This document shows positions 46,567-57,689 of a DNA stretch of 64,000 nt, piece after piece (the stretch's first letter is position 1; the number at the start of each line of letters is the position of its first letter). The position numbers and the translations under genes were made by a program. Location: positions 230,335-294,334 of the forward strand of contig QKWP01000437.1 of the NCBI GenBank assembly GCA_003550325.1, read 5' to 3'. This stretch comes from Gigaspora rosea (lineage: Eukaryota; Glomeromycota; Glomeromycetes; Diversisporales; Gigasporaceae). Under the pieces are notes generated by a model. The model worked only from the letters and a program-made list of their open reading frames with translations, searched no databases and was not told the DNA's origin.

Positions 46567-47217
46567 GATTGTTAATGAAAAATTAAAAAAAGCGAAAATG
46601 TAAATTTTTTTCGTATTTATATTGTGTCATCAATTATTGATCGTCATCAATTATGGGATCATCAAATCATTATGGTGAGTCTAACAACTGTTGCATTGCA
46701 TTATAACCGATCTGTGTTATTTAAATCAGTGGAAACTGAAAATAACGTGTTGATTAGGAATCGACGAATTTTGTGATCAATGCAGAACACATATACCTCT
46801 TATTGGTATCTTATCTGTGCTGATTTGCTTAATAAACAGTCATTTTTCAACTCGATTTGGCTAATAATTGCAACATAAAATTGAAATGTTCGAAATAATC
46901 TAAATTATTATAAATTTATTTAATTGATAAATCACTTCCTAATATGTTTCTTTATTTAGATTAATTTAGCTGATGTGCAGAAATAAGAATGGGGGTTTCA
47001 AAGTTAACAAATAAGTGACGCATTTGAAATAAATAGGATTTTTTCAATAGCATTTTTACTATGTTGTATTATAAATCGGAAAATCAAATATGATTCTTTG
47101 ATTTTAACTTTGAAACCCCCTAATGTATCAATCCGATTTTATTTTCAATTAGGTTTTGAACACACTTATTAGCTAACTTTCGATTTTCCATATATATCTT
47201 TATATAATTACCACGGC
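46567..47217. mobile_element. Region upstream of the integrase gene; GGGGGTTTCAAAGTTAA inverted pair
   Basis: GGGGGTTTCAAAGTTAA at 46991 faces its complement ending at 47121, a small MITE-like foldback of about 133 bp without a clear duplication. The block TTTATTTAGATTAATTTA at 46951 recurs at 43319, on the far side of the integrase gene, in the same orientation. Confidence 0.5.
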
Positions 47218-47440
47218 TATACATGGTGCCGAAATTATTTTAGGTTTTGGGACCCGAAATTAAAAATTTTTTCCGAAATTGTTTTTAACCCAAAATTTTT
47301 TGATACTTTTTTTGAATAGACGAAATTATAAGGAACATAAATATATAAATTTTATTTGCTCTTCCTTATAAAAAATTTTAATTTATTTTTGGAAAACTGA
47401 AATAGGCATTTTTCAAAAATCAATTTCGGTGGCATGTATG
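47218..47440. mobile_element. hAT-like MITE, TSD ACCACGGC
   Basis: 223 bp, exact 8-bp duplication ACCACGGC (47210-47217, 47441-47448), inverted ends (T/C)ATACATGNNNCCGAAATT. Second copy of the 6871-7308 family. Confidence 0.88.
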
Positions 47441-48047
47441 ACCACGGCCATTCACTATTTTAGCATTCCTTGTTTACAAATGAAACCATTTGAGCAAATC
47501 CTGCATTTTTTGTTATAGTTTTTCACCAACAGGAGCACCAACTGATCGATAATATCTCGATTTTCTGGATTTTCTACAAACATGACCATCATAAGCTTTT
47601 GTTCTTTGGTGGCTTTTTAAATTTCTCTTTGGAATCATTAGTGAATTATCGCAATTTAACAATAAATGAATCTTTTGGAAGAAAATAAAATGCTTTGAAA
47701 TTTTGAACGAATGCTTTTTTTTTTTTCTTTTGTTATACAATATTGATATCGTTATTGTACAAAGTAATATTTGTAATAACTATAACATAATAAGACTACA
47801 CTGATTTCAGAATTTTCCGATTTCATGAAATAAGGATCTCCATATACACCCATTTCACTTCCTGATTCAAAATCTTGAATCACAAATAAGATATTTCAAA
47901 TTTCTATTTATTTTCAAATACGTAACTTTTTTTTATTAGCTTTGAAACTCTTAATATTCTGATTTAGAACTTGATCCGTTATCAATTTCATATTAAATTT
48001 GACGGAAAAATTTGCCGATGATTAATTTCGGTGCTCCTCGGTGTTAC

Positions 48048-48257
48048 AAGGTTGTTAATGGAGTGGCATACTCCGGAGCGGCTCCGGAGTGAGACCAACA
48101 CAAGCTGGAGTGGGTTAGATATGCTTAAAAATCTAGAGCGAAACTGGATCAACTCTAATCAAATCTGGAGTAGCTCCGGAATGAGCTCAACTCAACTTGG
48201 GTTGTGTTGAGGATAGTTCGTCCCAATTCAACCTAACCCAACCCATTAACAACTCTA
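48048..48257. mobile_element. hAT-like MITE (GTTGTTAATGG ends), TSD GGTGTTAC
   Basis: 210 bp. Inverted ends share GTTGTTAATGG, and GGTGTTAC(A) is repeated on both sides (48040-48047, 48258-48265); whether the duplication is 8 or 9 bp is ambiguous. The interior carries CTCCGGAGC palindromes and CAACCCAA motifs. Confidence 0.82.
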
Positions 48258-48487
48258 GGTGTTACAATATACAAATGCAGTAATACATATTAATGTCGCC
48301 GAATAAAGCCCAGAATTCTAATTCTAAAGATAGATTAGTATGAACTTCATAATAATCAGGGTATATTCAGCAAAAAAGGGGTTCTACATTTAGATCTGAT
48401 CAAGAAAATCATGTTTTTGTAGATCTGCCAAGCATACTGTAAATATTAAGGAGGGAGAGTATATGCTTTTAACTCTAATAGTTACTA

Positions 48488-48679
48488 CAGTCAACTCTTT
48501 CTATGCCGAACTCTCGAGTCTAGCCAAAAAAAAAAAAAAAAGTTCGCTATAAAAAATTACTATGTTTTCTTAAGAAACCATAGTTTTTTTTATACCGAAC
48601 TATTAAGAAATTTTAAATTTTTAAGTTCATTATATCCAGAATTCATTATAACGATGTTCGTTATATTCAGAGTTGACTG
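48488..48679. mobile_element. Mariner-like MITE (CAGTCAACTCT ends)
   Basis: 192 bp, ends CAGTCAACTCT and AGAGTTGACTG perfectly inverted, TA on both sides. The best-preserved ends of this family in the window. Confidence 0.9.
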
Positions 48680-49214
48680 TAGGAGATAAGTTTCTGATTT
48701 ACTCGAATAAAGTTCTCTTCAGCACTACAATCGCCTACTTCCTTTATTTTCCTTAAGAAAATTGAAGGAAATTCTCTATATATGTATCTCTTTATTGAAG
48801 TCAAATTCATTCGTTATATGCATTTGAATTTAACGACACGTTAACGTATTACCTAGCACATTAACGTACTACCTAACAGTCTAGTGCTATTAAAAATGAT
48901 ACTGCTGAGCCTAGCTCGTTGAGTGCTATCTAGAATTTTCATAATTCTTATCCCTTAACACGCATACGTGCTAACACGTTACGAAGATTTTACAAAAAGG
49001 AGCGATTATAAGTTAATCCAAGTTTAGACGGATTTGACTAACATTTAATGAATTATACTAAAATAGAAATGAAGTTATCTATACTAAATAAAGAAAAGAA
49101 GATCTATACAAATATGGGGGTAAACCTATTTAGATGAAGATCCATGCTGTCTGATGATCTAAGCATACTCGACCAATCAAAATCATCACGGGTTACACAT
49201 TACATTCGTTTTAA

Positions 49215-51062
49215 ATAAAAAAAAAAAGTTTATCAAATTTGGTCAGGTGTATATCGAGAAAATTTCACTCCAATTTTAGAAAAAATATGTTCTATTATCA
49301 GTAAGTTAAATGCTTTAAAACTTTGAGCGAAGCTTTCTCGATAACCACCCGATCAAATTCTATGAAAATTTTTTTATTTTAATTACAGTAAACCCTTAAT
49401 AAGCACGCACCTGTGACCAAACTTTAACAACGTGCACTTAGGTGATATCGAGAAAACTTCGCACCGTCTGTCAGTAAATTAAGTGTTTCTGAATTTTAAA
49501 CGAAGTTTTATCGACAAACACCTAATCAAATTCTATGAATTTTTTTTATTTTAATTCACATATTGGGAGAATTAAAATAAAAAAAATTTTAATGAATTTT
49601 GTTAGGTTGTTATCGAGAAAAACTCGCTCAAAATTTAGAAATAATCTATCTCATCTGTTAGTAAATTAAGTGCTTATGAATTTTTTAAAGCTCTGAGCGA
49701 ATTTTTTTCGATAACCACCAACCAAATTAAATAAAACTTTTTTTAAATTCTATGAATGTGTAAAATTAAAATAAAAAAACAATTCATTGAATTTGATCAG
49801 GTGGTTATTGAGAAAATTTCGTTCAAAGTCTTAAAAAATTTTAGAAGCACAATTTACTAATAAATGGACAGATTCTTTCTAAACTTTGAACAAAGTTTTT
49901 TTGATAGCCACCTGATCAAATTGATGAATTGCTTTTATTTTAATTCTACACATTCGTAAAATTAAAATTAAAATAAAATTTTCATCGAATTTGGTCAGGT
50001 AGTTATCGAGAAAACTTTGAAATTGTGCTTCTAAAATTTTTTAAGACTTTGAGCGAAGTTTTCCTTGATAACTACCTGATCAAATTCGGTAAATTGCTTT
50101 TTACAAATTCGTAGAATTAATTTAAAAAAGTTTTATTGAATTTGGTTAGGCGGCTATCGAAAAAACTTTGCTCATAGTTTTAAAAAATTCATGAGCACTT
50201 AATTTATAACAGATGGGACAGATTCTTCCTCAACTTTGAGCGAAGTTTTCTCGACAGCGACCTAACAGAATTCAATAAAAATTTTTTCATTTTAATTCTC
50301 CTAATATGTAGAGTTAAAATATAAAAATGTCCATCGAAAAAACTTATCTTTACTTAATTTAATGACAGACGGAACAGATTCTTTCTAAACTTTAGCCAAG
50401 TTTTCTCGACAACCACCTGACCAAATTTGATGAATTTTTTTTTTAATTCTACTAATATGTAGAAGAATTTTATCAGGTGGTTATTGAAAAAACTTCGCTC
50501 GAAGTATTAAAAAATTCAGAAGCGCTTAATTTACTAACAGACGGGACACATTTTTTTAAACTTTGAGCGAAGATTTCTCGATAGCCACCTGACCAAATTC
50601 AACCAAAATTCTTTATTTTAATTCTACTAATATGTTAAATTAAAATAAAAAATTTTCATCGAATTCGATCAAGTGTTTATCGAAAAAACTTCGCTCAAAA
50701 TTTTAAAAAATTCAGCACTTGATTTATTGACAGACGGGACAGATTCTAAACTTGCGAAGTTTTCTCGATAACACCCGACCAAATTCAATAAATTTTTTAT
50801 TTTAATTCTACTAATATATAAAAATTTCTCATCGAATTTGATCAGGTGGTTATCGAGAAAACTTCACTCAAATTTTTAAAAAATTCAAAAGCACTTACTG
50901 ATGAACAGAACATAATTTTTCTAATATTTGAGTGAAATTTTTTCGACATACACCTGACCAAATTTGATGAAATTTTTTATTTAATTCTACGAATGCGTAG
51001 AATTAAAATAAAAATTTTTGTTGAATTTAGTTGGGTAGTTATCAAGAAAACTTTGTTCAAAA
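49215..51062. repeat. Palindromic satellite array, about 1.8 kb
   Basis: Segments of about 95 bp alternate in orientation. One runs TTTGGTCAGGTGGTTATCGA, GAAAACTTCGCTCAAA; its mirror runs TTTGAGCGAAGTTTTCTCGA, TAACCACCTGATCAAATTC. Joints are alternately TTTATTTTAATTCTACTAATA palindromes and ACAGACGGGACAGATTC segments. About twenty segments are visible; no gene. Confidence 0.8.
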
Positions 51063-51247
51063 TCTTAAAAACACGCAAAAAAATTGATATGCATGATTAC
51101 CCGTGATGAATTTTGATTTGTCGACAGTATGGATCAACTAACATCTTGCCGGGTAAATAGATGTACGCGGTAAACTACTCGGGAAATTCGAATCTTTAAT
51201 GTCACAAATTCGAATTTGTAACAATACTTTAGTATAAATTTGCATTT

Positions 51248-51439
51248 AAAAATTTGAAATATTTTAAATAATTTATTAAATTAGTATAATTTAACGTTTT
51301 TAAAAAATTATACATCCGCTTATGCTTTATTAAATGAGCCAATAAAAATTTGAAATATTTTAAATAATTTATTAAATTAGTATAATTTAACGTTTTTAAA
51401 AAATTATACATCCGCTTATGCTTTATTAAATGAGCCAAT
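51248..51439. repeat. Perfect 96-bp tandem duplication
   Basis: Two identical 96-bp units (51248-51343, 51344-51439). Because 96 is a multiple of 3, the minus strand shows a duplicated 32-residue peptide; I see no other sign that it is coding. Confidence 0.9.
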
Positions 51440-51613
51440 AAAATTTTTTAGCATAAAAGGAGAACTCTCCCCTTTCTACCATGCATTCTTAGAACGACTT
51501 TTCACTTGGCGACACTCATGCACCACTATAGGTAAATTGAAAGAACTGTTAATTCAGTGATATTTTCATGCCAATCACATTACATGATTAAACATTTAGG
51601 GTAAATGTTAGGT

Positions 51614-51724
51614 ACAGGGATGGCACGTTACTATGTCCAATTTTTTTTGGACATATGTTCATTTTCAATTGGACATATGTCCAAAAAAATTGATCCAAAT
51701 TAGACATCGTGACATGCCATCCTA
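51614..51724. mobile_element. MITE-like foldback (AGGGATGGCAYGT ends)
   Basis: Inverted ends AGGGATGGCACGT and ACATGCCATCCT with TGGACATATGTCCA palindromes inside. The flanking bases agree only in part, so the duplication is unproven. Confidence 0.55.
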
Positions 51725-51732
51725 GGTGACAG

Positions 51733-52004
51733 CAGTGTTGTACATGGGACAGTTGGGACATGAGTTGGGACATTTTGGGACATTTTGGGACAATTTTATA
51801 AATTGAAATTACCTAAAATTTTATTAAGATAATATAATTTAATTTTGTTAAAAATGTGTTCAGCACCTAAAAAAATATATAATTATATATTTTTTTTCAA
51901 TTGATTTATTAATTATTAAGACTTGGGACATAGTTGGGACACTTGACACTGGGACGTTGGGACATGGCAAAAAAAAGCTGGGTCAGCGAAAATGTACAAC
52001 ACTG
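51733..52004. mobile_element. hAT-like MITE (CAGTGTTGTAC ends), TSD GGTGACAG
   Basis: 272 bp, ends CAGTGTTGTACAT inverted, exact 8-bp duplication GGTGACAG (51725-51732, 52005-52012). TGGGACA motifs fill both sides, and the core AAAAAATATATAATTATATATTTTTT is shared in part with 29028-29279 (given split: AAAAATATATAA/TTATATATTTTT). Confidence 0.92.
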
Positions 52005-52094
52005 GGTGACAGTATAGTTTAGGCTGAACTGTTAGTGCTAGTAATCGAAGACTTCATTGCATGATTTCACGTGATGTGACTAAAAAAACTTGTT

Positions 52095-52620
52095 TTTTAA
52101 ACTTATCGATTAGTTGGCCAATCGAATGATTAGTTGACTATCGATTAATCAACTAATTGATTGACCAACTAATCGATTACCAACCAATCGATTGACGATT
52201 GGAAAACTAATCGATTGTTGAATAAATAATAAACGAAACTTGGTAAAATACACGCAAGTTAGCAACTGAAACAGCCGGGTTGATTTTCTTATATGATCGG
52301 TTGATCAATCGACCAATCGATTAATTGACCAATCGACTAGTCGATTAATCGATTAGTTGGCCAATCGGCTAGCAGATTAGTCGATTATTTATAGTTATTG
52401 TATGGGTTGTAGTGAATAACCAGTACACACGGGGTTATTCAACACCCATATAATAACTATTTTATTGCACGGTGTCTGACGTAACAATCCCGTGCCAATA
52501 AGTAAATGAAAAAAGCACGGGTTGTCACATAAGACCCGTGCAATAAATCGATTAATCGACTAAGTTGGTTCTTAAAATTCAAATCGATTAGTTGTCAACT
52601 TTACAACTAATCGTTATGCT
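52095..52620. repeat. CGATTAGT motif array with two hairpin inserts
   Basis: ATCGATTAG(T) and its complement recur over 52105-52395 and 52545-52620. The array is interrupted by two short foldbacks: 52392-52459 (ends TAGTTATTRTATGGGT) and 52462-52546 (ends TTATTGCACGGGT). The second motif recurs near 53083-53130, 56400-56450 and 30340-30420. Confidence 0.6.
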
Positions 52621-53219
52621 GTACCAAATTTAGTAAAATAATGTGTTATTGATTATAAGCGAAACTCTACTATTATAAATTTTAAAAAATAATTTTACAA
52701 TATTTTTCAGTCATTACAGAGTTTTTATTTAATCCATACTATTAATTAAATAATTGCTATTCTCTATAGCTACATACTTAACAATTTAAATTAATAGCAA
52801 CATAAAAATAAAATAAAATAAAGTAAAATTAAAATTTACATTAAACTTCTTAAATATCTTTTTAACTGGCCATTTTAACATTTATAGTTACTGTAAATTT
52901 TTAAATCTTAATTATAAAGCTCTCCGAGTTTCGGAATATCTCAATTATTTTACACAATAATATTAACATTCTTTTGGAATTATATAATGCAAAAATGCGA
53001 ATGTATCTTTTATGCACGTGAGTTACATAAAAAAATACCAAATATGATTGGCTCCTAAAATAGTTAGCCAATTAAATTATCGTATGGGTCTTATGTAGCA
53101 ACCCGTGAAAGCTTATCGCACGAGTTTATATGAAAATCACATGATTTTAATATATACCCCTTATGAATGTATATTATTATAGCAATTTTTTAGAATTAAT
53201 TTATATTATATTATTTTAA

Positions 53220-53604
53220 ACTTCTGTTGGGCGAAGAATTAAGGCGACTTTTAAAATTTAATGGTTTTAAATTTTCAAAAAATTAATATTTGATCGGGTG
53301 ATTTTAAAATTTTCAATCGTTGGGTGAAGAACTAATATTGAATCGGGTGTTTTTTTAATTCTCAATCATCAGACGAAGAACTAATATTAGACCGGGCAAT
53401 TTTTAAAATTCTTAATTGTTGGGCGAAGAACTAATATTAGATTCGGCGAGTTTTAAAATTCTTTATCGTAAAGAACTGATATTAGATCGGGAGATTTAAA
53501 ATTTTCATTCGTCGGGTGAAAAACTAATTAGATCAGGCGATTTTAAGAATCTCAATCTTTGGACGAAGAACTAATATTAGATCAGGCGATTTAAAATTTT
53601 CAAT
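53220..53604. repeat. About 50-bp minisatellite, left part
   Basis: Units of 49-51 bp near GAAGAACTAATATTAGATC, GGGCGATTTTAAAATTCTCA, ATCGTTGGGC, about eight copies, resume at 55646-55810 after the nested LINE/hAT insertion. Confidence 0.85.
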
Positions 53605-53612
53605 TGACCCAA

Positions 53613-55105
53613 TATAGTTGTTAGACGAAACCTTGAGGTTTCGCGCTGACGAAACGCGAAACCTTGAGGTTTCGCGCTGACGAAACGCGAAACCTAGTTT
53701 CGTCTTTCGTCAATTAAAATCTCAAATGACGAAATGACGAAAGGTGACGAAACTGGCGAAAGGTGACGAAACTGACGAAAGGTGACGAAACTGACGAAAG
53801 GTGACGAAACTGCAAAGGGTACAAAACTAATAAAAGATGAGAAACAGAAGCAAGTGTAAGTAAGGGCGCCACTGGCTCCTACATTTATGTTTATATAAAA
53901 CTAAAATTTAAAACATACAATTATATCAATTTTAATAAGTAACTTAAGAAGTAATTTATCAATTAAGCAAATTAGCACAATTAAGAAAATTAACAATAAT
54001 ACATGGATTATTCTANNNNNNNNNNNNNNNNNNNNNNNNNNNNNNNNNNNNNNNNNNNNNNNNNNNNNNNNNNNNNNNNNNNNNNNNNNNNNNNNNNNNN
54101 NNNNNNNNNNNNNNNNNNNNNNNNNNNNNNNNNNNNNNNNNNNNNNNNNNNNNNNNNNNNNNNNNNNNNNNNNNNNNNNNNNNNNNNNNNNNNNNNNNNN
54201 NNNNNNNNNNNNNNNNNNNNNNNNNNNNNNNNNNNNNNNNNNNNNNNNNNNNNNNNNNNNNNNNNNNNNNNNNNNNNNNNNNNNNNNNNNNNNNNNNNNN
54301 NNNNNNNNNNNNNNNNNNNNNNNNNNNNNNNNNNNNNNNNNNNNNNNNNNNNNNNNNNNNNNNNNNNNNNNNNNNNNNNNNNNNNNNNNNNNNNNNNNNN
54401 NNNNNNNNNNNNNNNNNNNNNNNNNNNNNNNNNNNNNNNNNNNNNNNNNNNNNNNNNNNNNNNNNNNNNNNNNNNNNNNNNNNNNNNNNNNNNNNNNNNN
54501 NNNNNNNNNNNNNNNNNNNNNNNNNNNNNNNNNNNNNNNNNNNNNNNNNNNNNNNNNNNNNNNNNNNNNNNNNNNNNNNNNNNNNNNNNNNNNNNNNNNN
54601 NNNNNNNNNNNNNNNNNNNNNNNNNNNNNNNNNNNNNNNNNNNNNNNNNNNNNNNNNNNNNNNNNNNNNNNNNNNNNNNNNNNNNNNNNNNNNNNNNNNN
54701 NNNNNNNNNNNNNNNNNNNNNNNNNNNNNNNNNNNNNNNNNNNNNNNNNNNNNNNNNNNNNNNNNNNNNNNNNNNNNNNNNNNNNNNNNNNNNNNNNNNN
54801 NNNNNNNNNNNNNNNNNNNNNNNNNNNNNNNNNNNNNNNNNNNNNNNNNNNNNNNNNNNNNNNNNNNNNNNNNNNNNNNNNNNNNNNNNNNNNNNNNNNN
54901 NNNNNNNNNNNNNNNNNNNNNNNNNNNNNNNNNNNNNNNNNNNNNNNNNNNNNNNNNNNNNNNNNNNNNNNNNNNNNNTTTTTTTTTTTAGCGGGAGTTT
55001 CGTCATCTTGAATTTGGGTTTCGTCTTTCGGCAGCAGAATTTGAGGTTTCGTCTTTCGTCAGAGGTTTCGTCATTTTGGGGCTTAGGTTTCGTCTAACAA
55101 CTATA
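53613..55105. mobile_element. hAT-like element inserted in LINE, TSD TGACCCAA, contains gap
   Basis: Ends TATAGTTGTTAGACGAAACC are a perfect 20-bp inverted pair. The 8-bp duplication TGACCCAA is exact (53605-53612, 55106-55113), and its removal restores the LINE reading frame. Both subterminal zones are arrays of GACGAAA/TTTCGTC. The interior is unsequenced (54016-54978), so a transposase could be hidden there. Confidence 0.88.
54016..54978. other. Assembly gap (963 N)
   Basis: A run of N, immediately followed by a poly(T) tract. Any ORF reported across it is artefactual. The true length is unknown. Confidence 0.99.
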
Positions 55106-55106
55106 T

Positions 55107-55525
55107 GACCCAACGATATCATGTGATTGTCCGTGGTGTCCGGGGGAAAGACAAACAATAGAACATTTCATAATAGAATGCCGAATTAGTCGTAAGCTGT
55201 GGGACCTGGCATATAATATGTTCAGCCTCTTGCAGGATTCCGTACCCCCAGTCACGATGGAAGAAGTAATCACAGCATCCAATTTGAAGGCAACCCAGCC
55301 ACACACGATAGTTATTTGGTTATACATCATGGTAGTATATGAAATATGGGTATGGTTCACAAACAAGCAGTGGGTAACGGCTCTATGCCAGAACTTGCAT
55401 TGCGATTTATATGGAAAGCCAGAATCGCAAAAGAGATAAGGGTGGCATTAAACAGTCGCCTGCTCAAGAAAAAAGAAAGAGATTCGCTGAAGGAGATCTG
55501 TGGGAAGAATAGTATAGCTATGTAA
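55107..55525 (+). pseudogene. LINE reverse transcriptase C-terminal fragment (zf-RVT), frameshifted
   Basis: The frame starting in the target duplication reads DPTISCDCPWCPGERQ followed by TIEHFIIECRISRKLW, the CCHC zinc-binding motif found at the C-terminus of many non-LTR reverse transcriptases (zf-RVT). It continues to a TAA at 55437. A second frame from about 55387 reads a basic tail (RFIWKARIAKEIRVALNSRL) to a TAA at 55523-55525. A tail of this kind is expected, so one base has been gained or lost near 55380-55390. All RT catalytic motifs are absent because of 5' truncation. Confidence 0.8.
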
Positions 55526-55605
55526 ATGTACAGATTAATTTGTATATATAATTAAGTTTAATAAATAACGTCACTCGACGTCCCCAGATAATTGCTATCT
55601 TGGGG

Positions 55606-55645
<40 letters not shown>

Positions 55646-55650
<5 letters not shown>

Positions 55651-55810
55651 ATCGTTGGACGAAGAACTAATATTAGATCAGGCGATTCTAAAAATTCTCA
55701 ATCATTGGGGGAAGAAGTAATACAGTATTAGATCAGGCGATTTTAAAATTCTCAATTGTTGGGCGAAAAACTAACATTAGATCGGGCGATTTTTAAATTC
55801 TCAATTAATA
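55646..55810. repeat. About 50-bp minisatellite, right part
   Basis: Three to four further units of the array at 53220-53604, continuing across the nested insertion. Confidence 0.82.
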
Positions 55811-56594
55811 GTGAATAATTAATACGTAACAATGCTTTAATCAGAGTATATTTTAATTATTAAATAAAAAAAAACTTCCAATTAATATTAAATGACTTCG
55901 TTATTATTGCTTGTCTTTTATTTCTTATTATTGGAATTGGTTCGTTATCATTTTTCGATTGAGATATCTCTTGGGCTTAAAGAAAGGCTATACTTTTTTT
56001 AATTGCAATATTTCTTGAAGTTAGTGAGAAAATTGAATTTTTCTACTTGCGATATTACTTGCATTTTATAATTTATCGTGAAACTGCATTTTGGATTCGA
56101 GTTTGAACTATACTTCTTTTTTTTATAAGGTTAACTTAGAAGTTTTTTAAAAAAAAAAAATTTAATACCATATATGTTTATTTAAAATAAAAAACCATCG
56201 AACTAGATCTCAAAACCAATCTACATGCCACATAGTTTCTAAGTATTTCTCACTTTTGCAACAAATGAAACGTTGGGCTTCAGGTTTGTCAACCGTAAGG
56301 TCGCTGCTAGATATTTTAAAAAGAAGGAAAAATAAAATCGGAATTGGTAAAGAGAGTAAGAAGGAAAATCGGAATTAGTGAAACAAAAAAATGGTTAAAT
56401 TATTACGCGACGCACGGGTTGTTACGTCAGACCCATACGATAACTATAATTTAACGTATAACTTAAACGCATAAATAAAGGATAAAATTGATTATGTTAC
56501 GATATAAAATAAAAATTGTGATTTATTGTTTTCGAATCTTTTTTCTAGGATACCTATCACCGAGTTAACTGTTCTTCAAGTGCCCCTGCAACTA
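55811..56594. other. AT-rich stretch, no gene
   Basis: I see no gene or repeat ends apart from one inverted copy of the GTATGGGTCTGACGTAACAA motif at about 56418-56446. Confidence 0.4.
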
Positions 56595-56602
56595 CAATCG
56601 AT

Positions 56603-57026
56603 TAGGAACGATGATTTTGAATAGTCAATTCCGTCCGTGATAAAATGAATTTTAAATTTCTGCGTAATTCTGTGCTCAAAATTTATGAATTCTGTATTAA
56701 TCCGTGCATTAAAATTCATGATTTCCGCGTTTGTTATAATAACAAATAACAGAACTCAAATACTGTATTATGCATCCGTTATTGCTTATTTTTCAGATTA
56801 TTTCGGATATTATTCAAAAATTTTAGCTCGACCACGCTCGTCTTTAGGTTCGTTTATTTCTACACCGGGACTTTTCGGGCTATATTTTTGGATTGTTTGC
56901 TTATAAATCCCCACATTCCGTGATATTTCCGCGCCATATTCCTACTTTCTGCGACAATTCCGTACTATTTTTACGCATTCCGTGCTTCTGCGGCATTCCG
57001 TGAAATGCAGAAAATCATCGTCCCTG
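56603..57026. mobile_element. hAT-like MITE (YAGGRACGATGATTTT ends), TSD CAATCGAT
   Basis: 424 bp. Ends TAGGAACGATGATTTT and AAAATCATCGTCCCTG are inverted with little mismatch, and the 8-bp duplication CAATCGAT is exact (56595-56602, 57027-57034). ATTCCGTG/CACGGAAT motifs repeat near both ends. The 73-residue ORF inside is incidental. Confidence 0.9.
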
Positions 57027-57373
57027 CAATCGATTATATAACACTAAATCTTTAATTTGCGAATATGATACTTTCACAACAAATCCATTTGAAAATAGTC
57101 TGGAAAATTTAGAAGCCCTGTCAGTACGAGTAATTGGCAAACTCTTAGCTGTTAACAGATCTTCTGTGAGTTGAGTTCTCAAACAATTTCAAAGTAAGGC
57201 TTGTTGAAGAATTACTATCGCTTTTGGACCATTCAATATAGATGATATCAATACTTTAATGAAAGAAAAACCTGATTGGTATTCGCATGAATTACAATAA
57301 GAAATGGAGCTTTGGTTAGAACACAAAATTAGTCTTACATTGATTTGAATATACAAATAAGAATCATCCATGA

Positions 57374-57598
57374 CGGCCCCAAAAGTGCAAGTGACGTAAT
57401 TAGGTAGTTATCAAAATTCTAATTTGGCCGGAAATTAATTTTCAATTTTTTTGAACCCAAAAAAGAAAATTTGGCCTGCTTTCATTGTTAAATTTGTCTG
57501 AGAAAGATTTTTACTTGTAGTCGTTTGTGGTTTATTAGTAAAATTTTGTGTAATATGTCTGGCTGCCCCATAAGTTACGTCACTGTCACTTTTGGGAT
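57374..57598. mobile_element. MITE-like foldback (CCCAAAAGTG ends)
   Basis: Inverted ends CCCAAAAGTGNNAGTGACGTAA at both sides; flanking duplication not clear. Confidence 0.55.
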
Positions 57599-57689
57599 AG
57601 TCCTACAAATAAACAAATAAGATTTTTTATATTGCTAATTTTTTATTTTATATATATATATATATTATTTTATTTTAAAGTTTTTATTA

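Larger units (their letters stand above)
53605..55645 (+). mobile_element. 5'-truncated LINE interrupted by a hAT-like element
   Basis: The LINE occupies 53605-53612 and 55106-55645. TTTCAAT lies on both sides (53598-53604, 55646-55652) as a short target duplication in the minisatellite. It ends in about 36 A. Just before the tail are two stem-loops: ACGTC-ACTC-GACGT (about 55568-55581) and CCCCAGATA-ATTGC-TATCTTGGGG (about 55582-55605). Confidence 0.8.

Noticed and set aside
51229..51438. Duplicated 32-residue peptide
   Set aside because: Explained by a 96-bp tandem duplication, a multiple of three; no other coding evidence.
54003..55097. Long ORFs on both strands across 54003-55097
   Set aside because: They consist almost entirely of N from the assembly gap.
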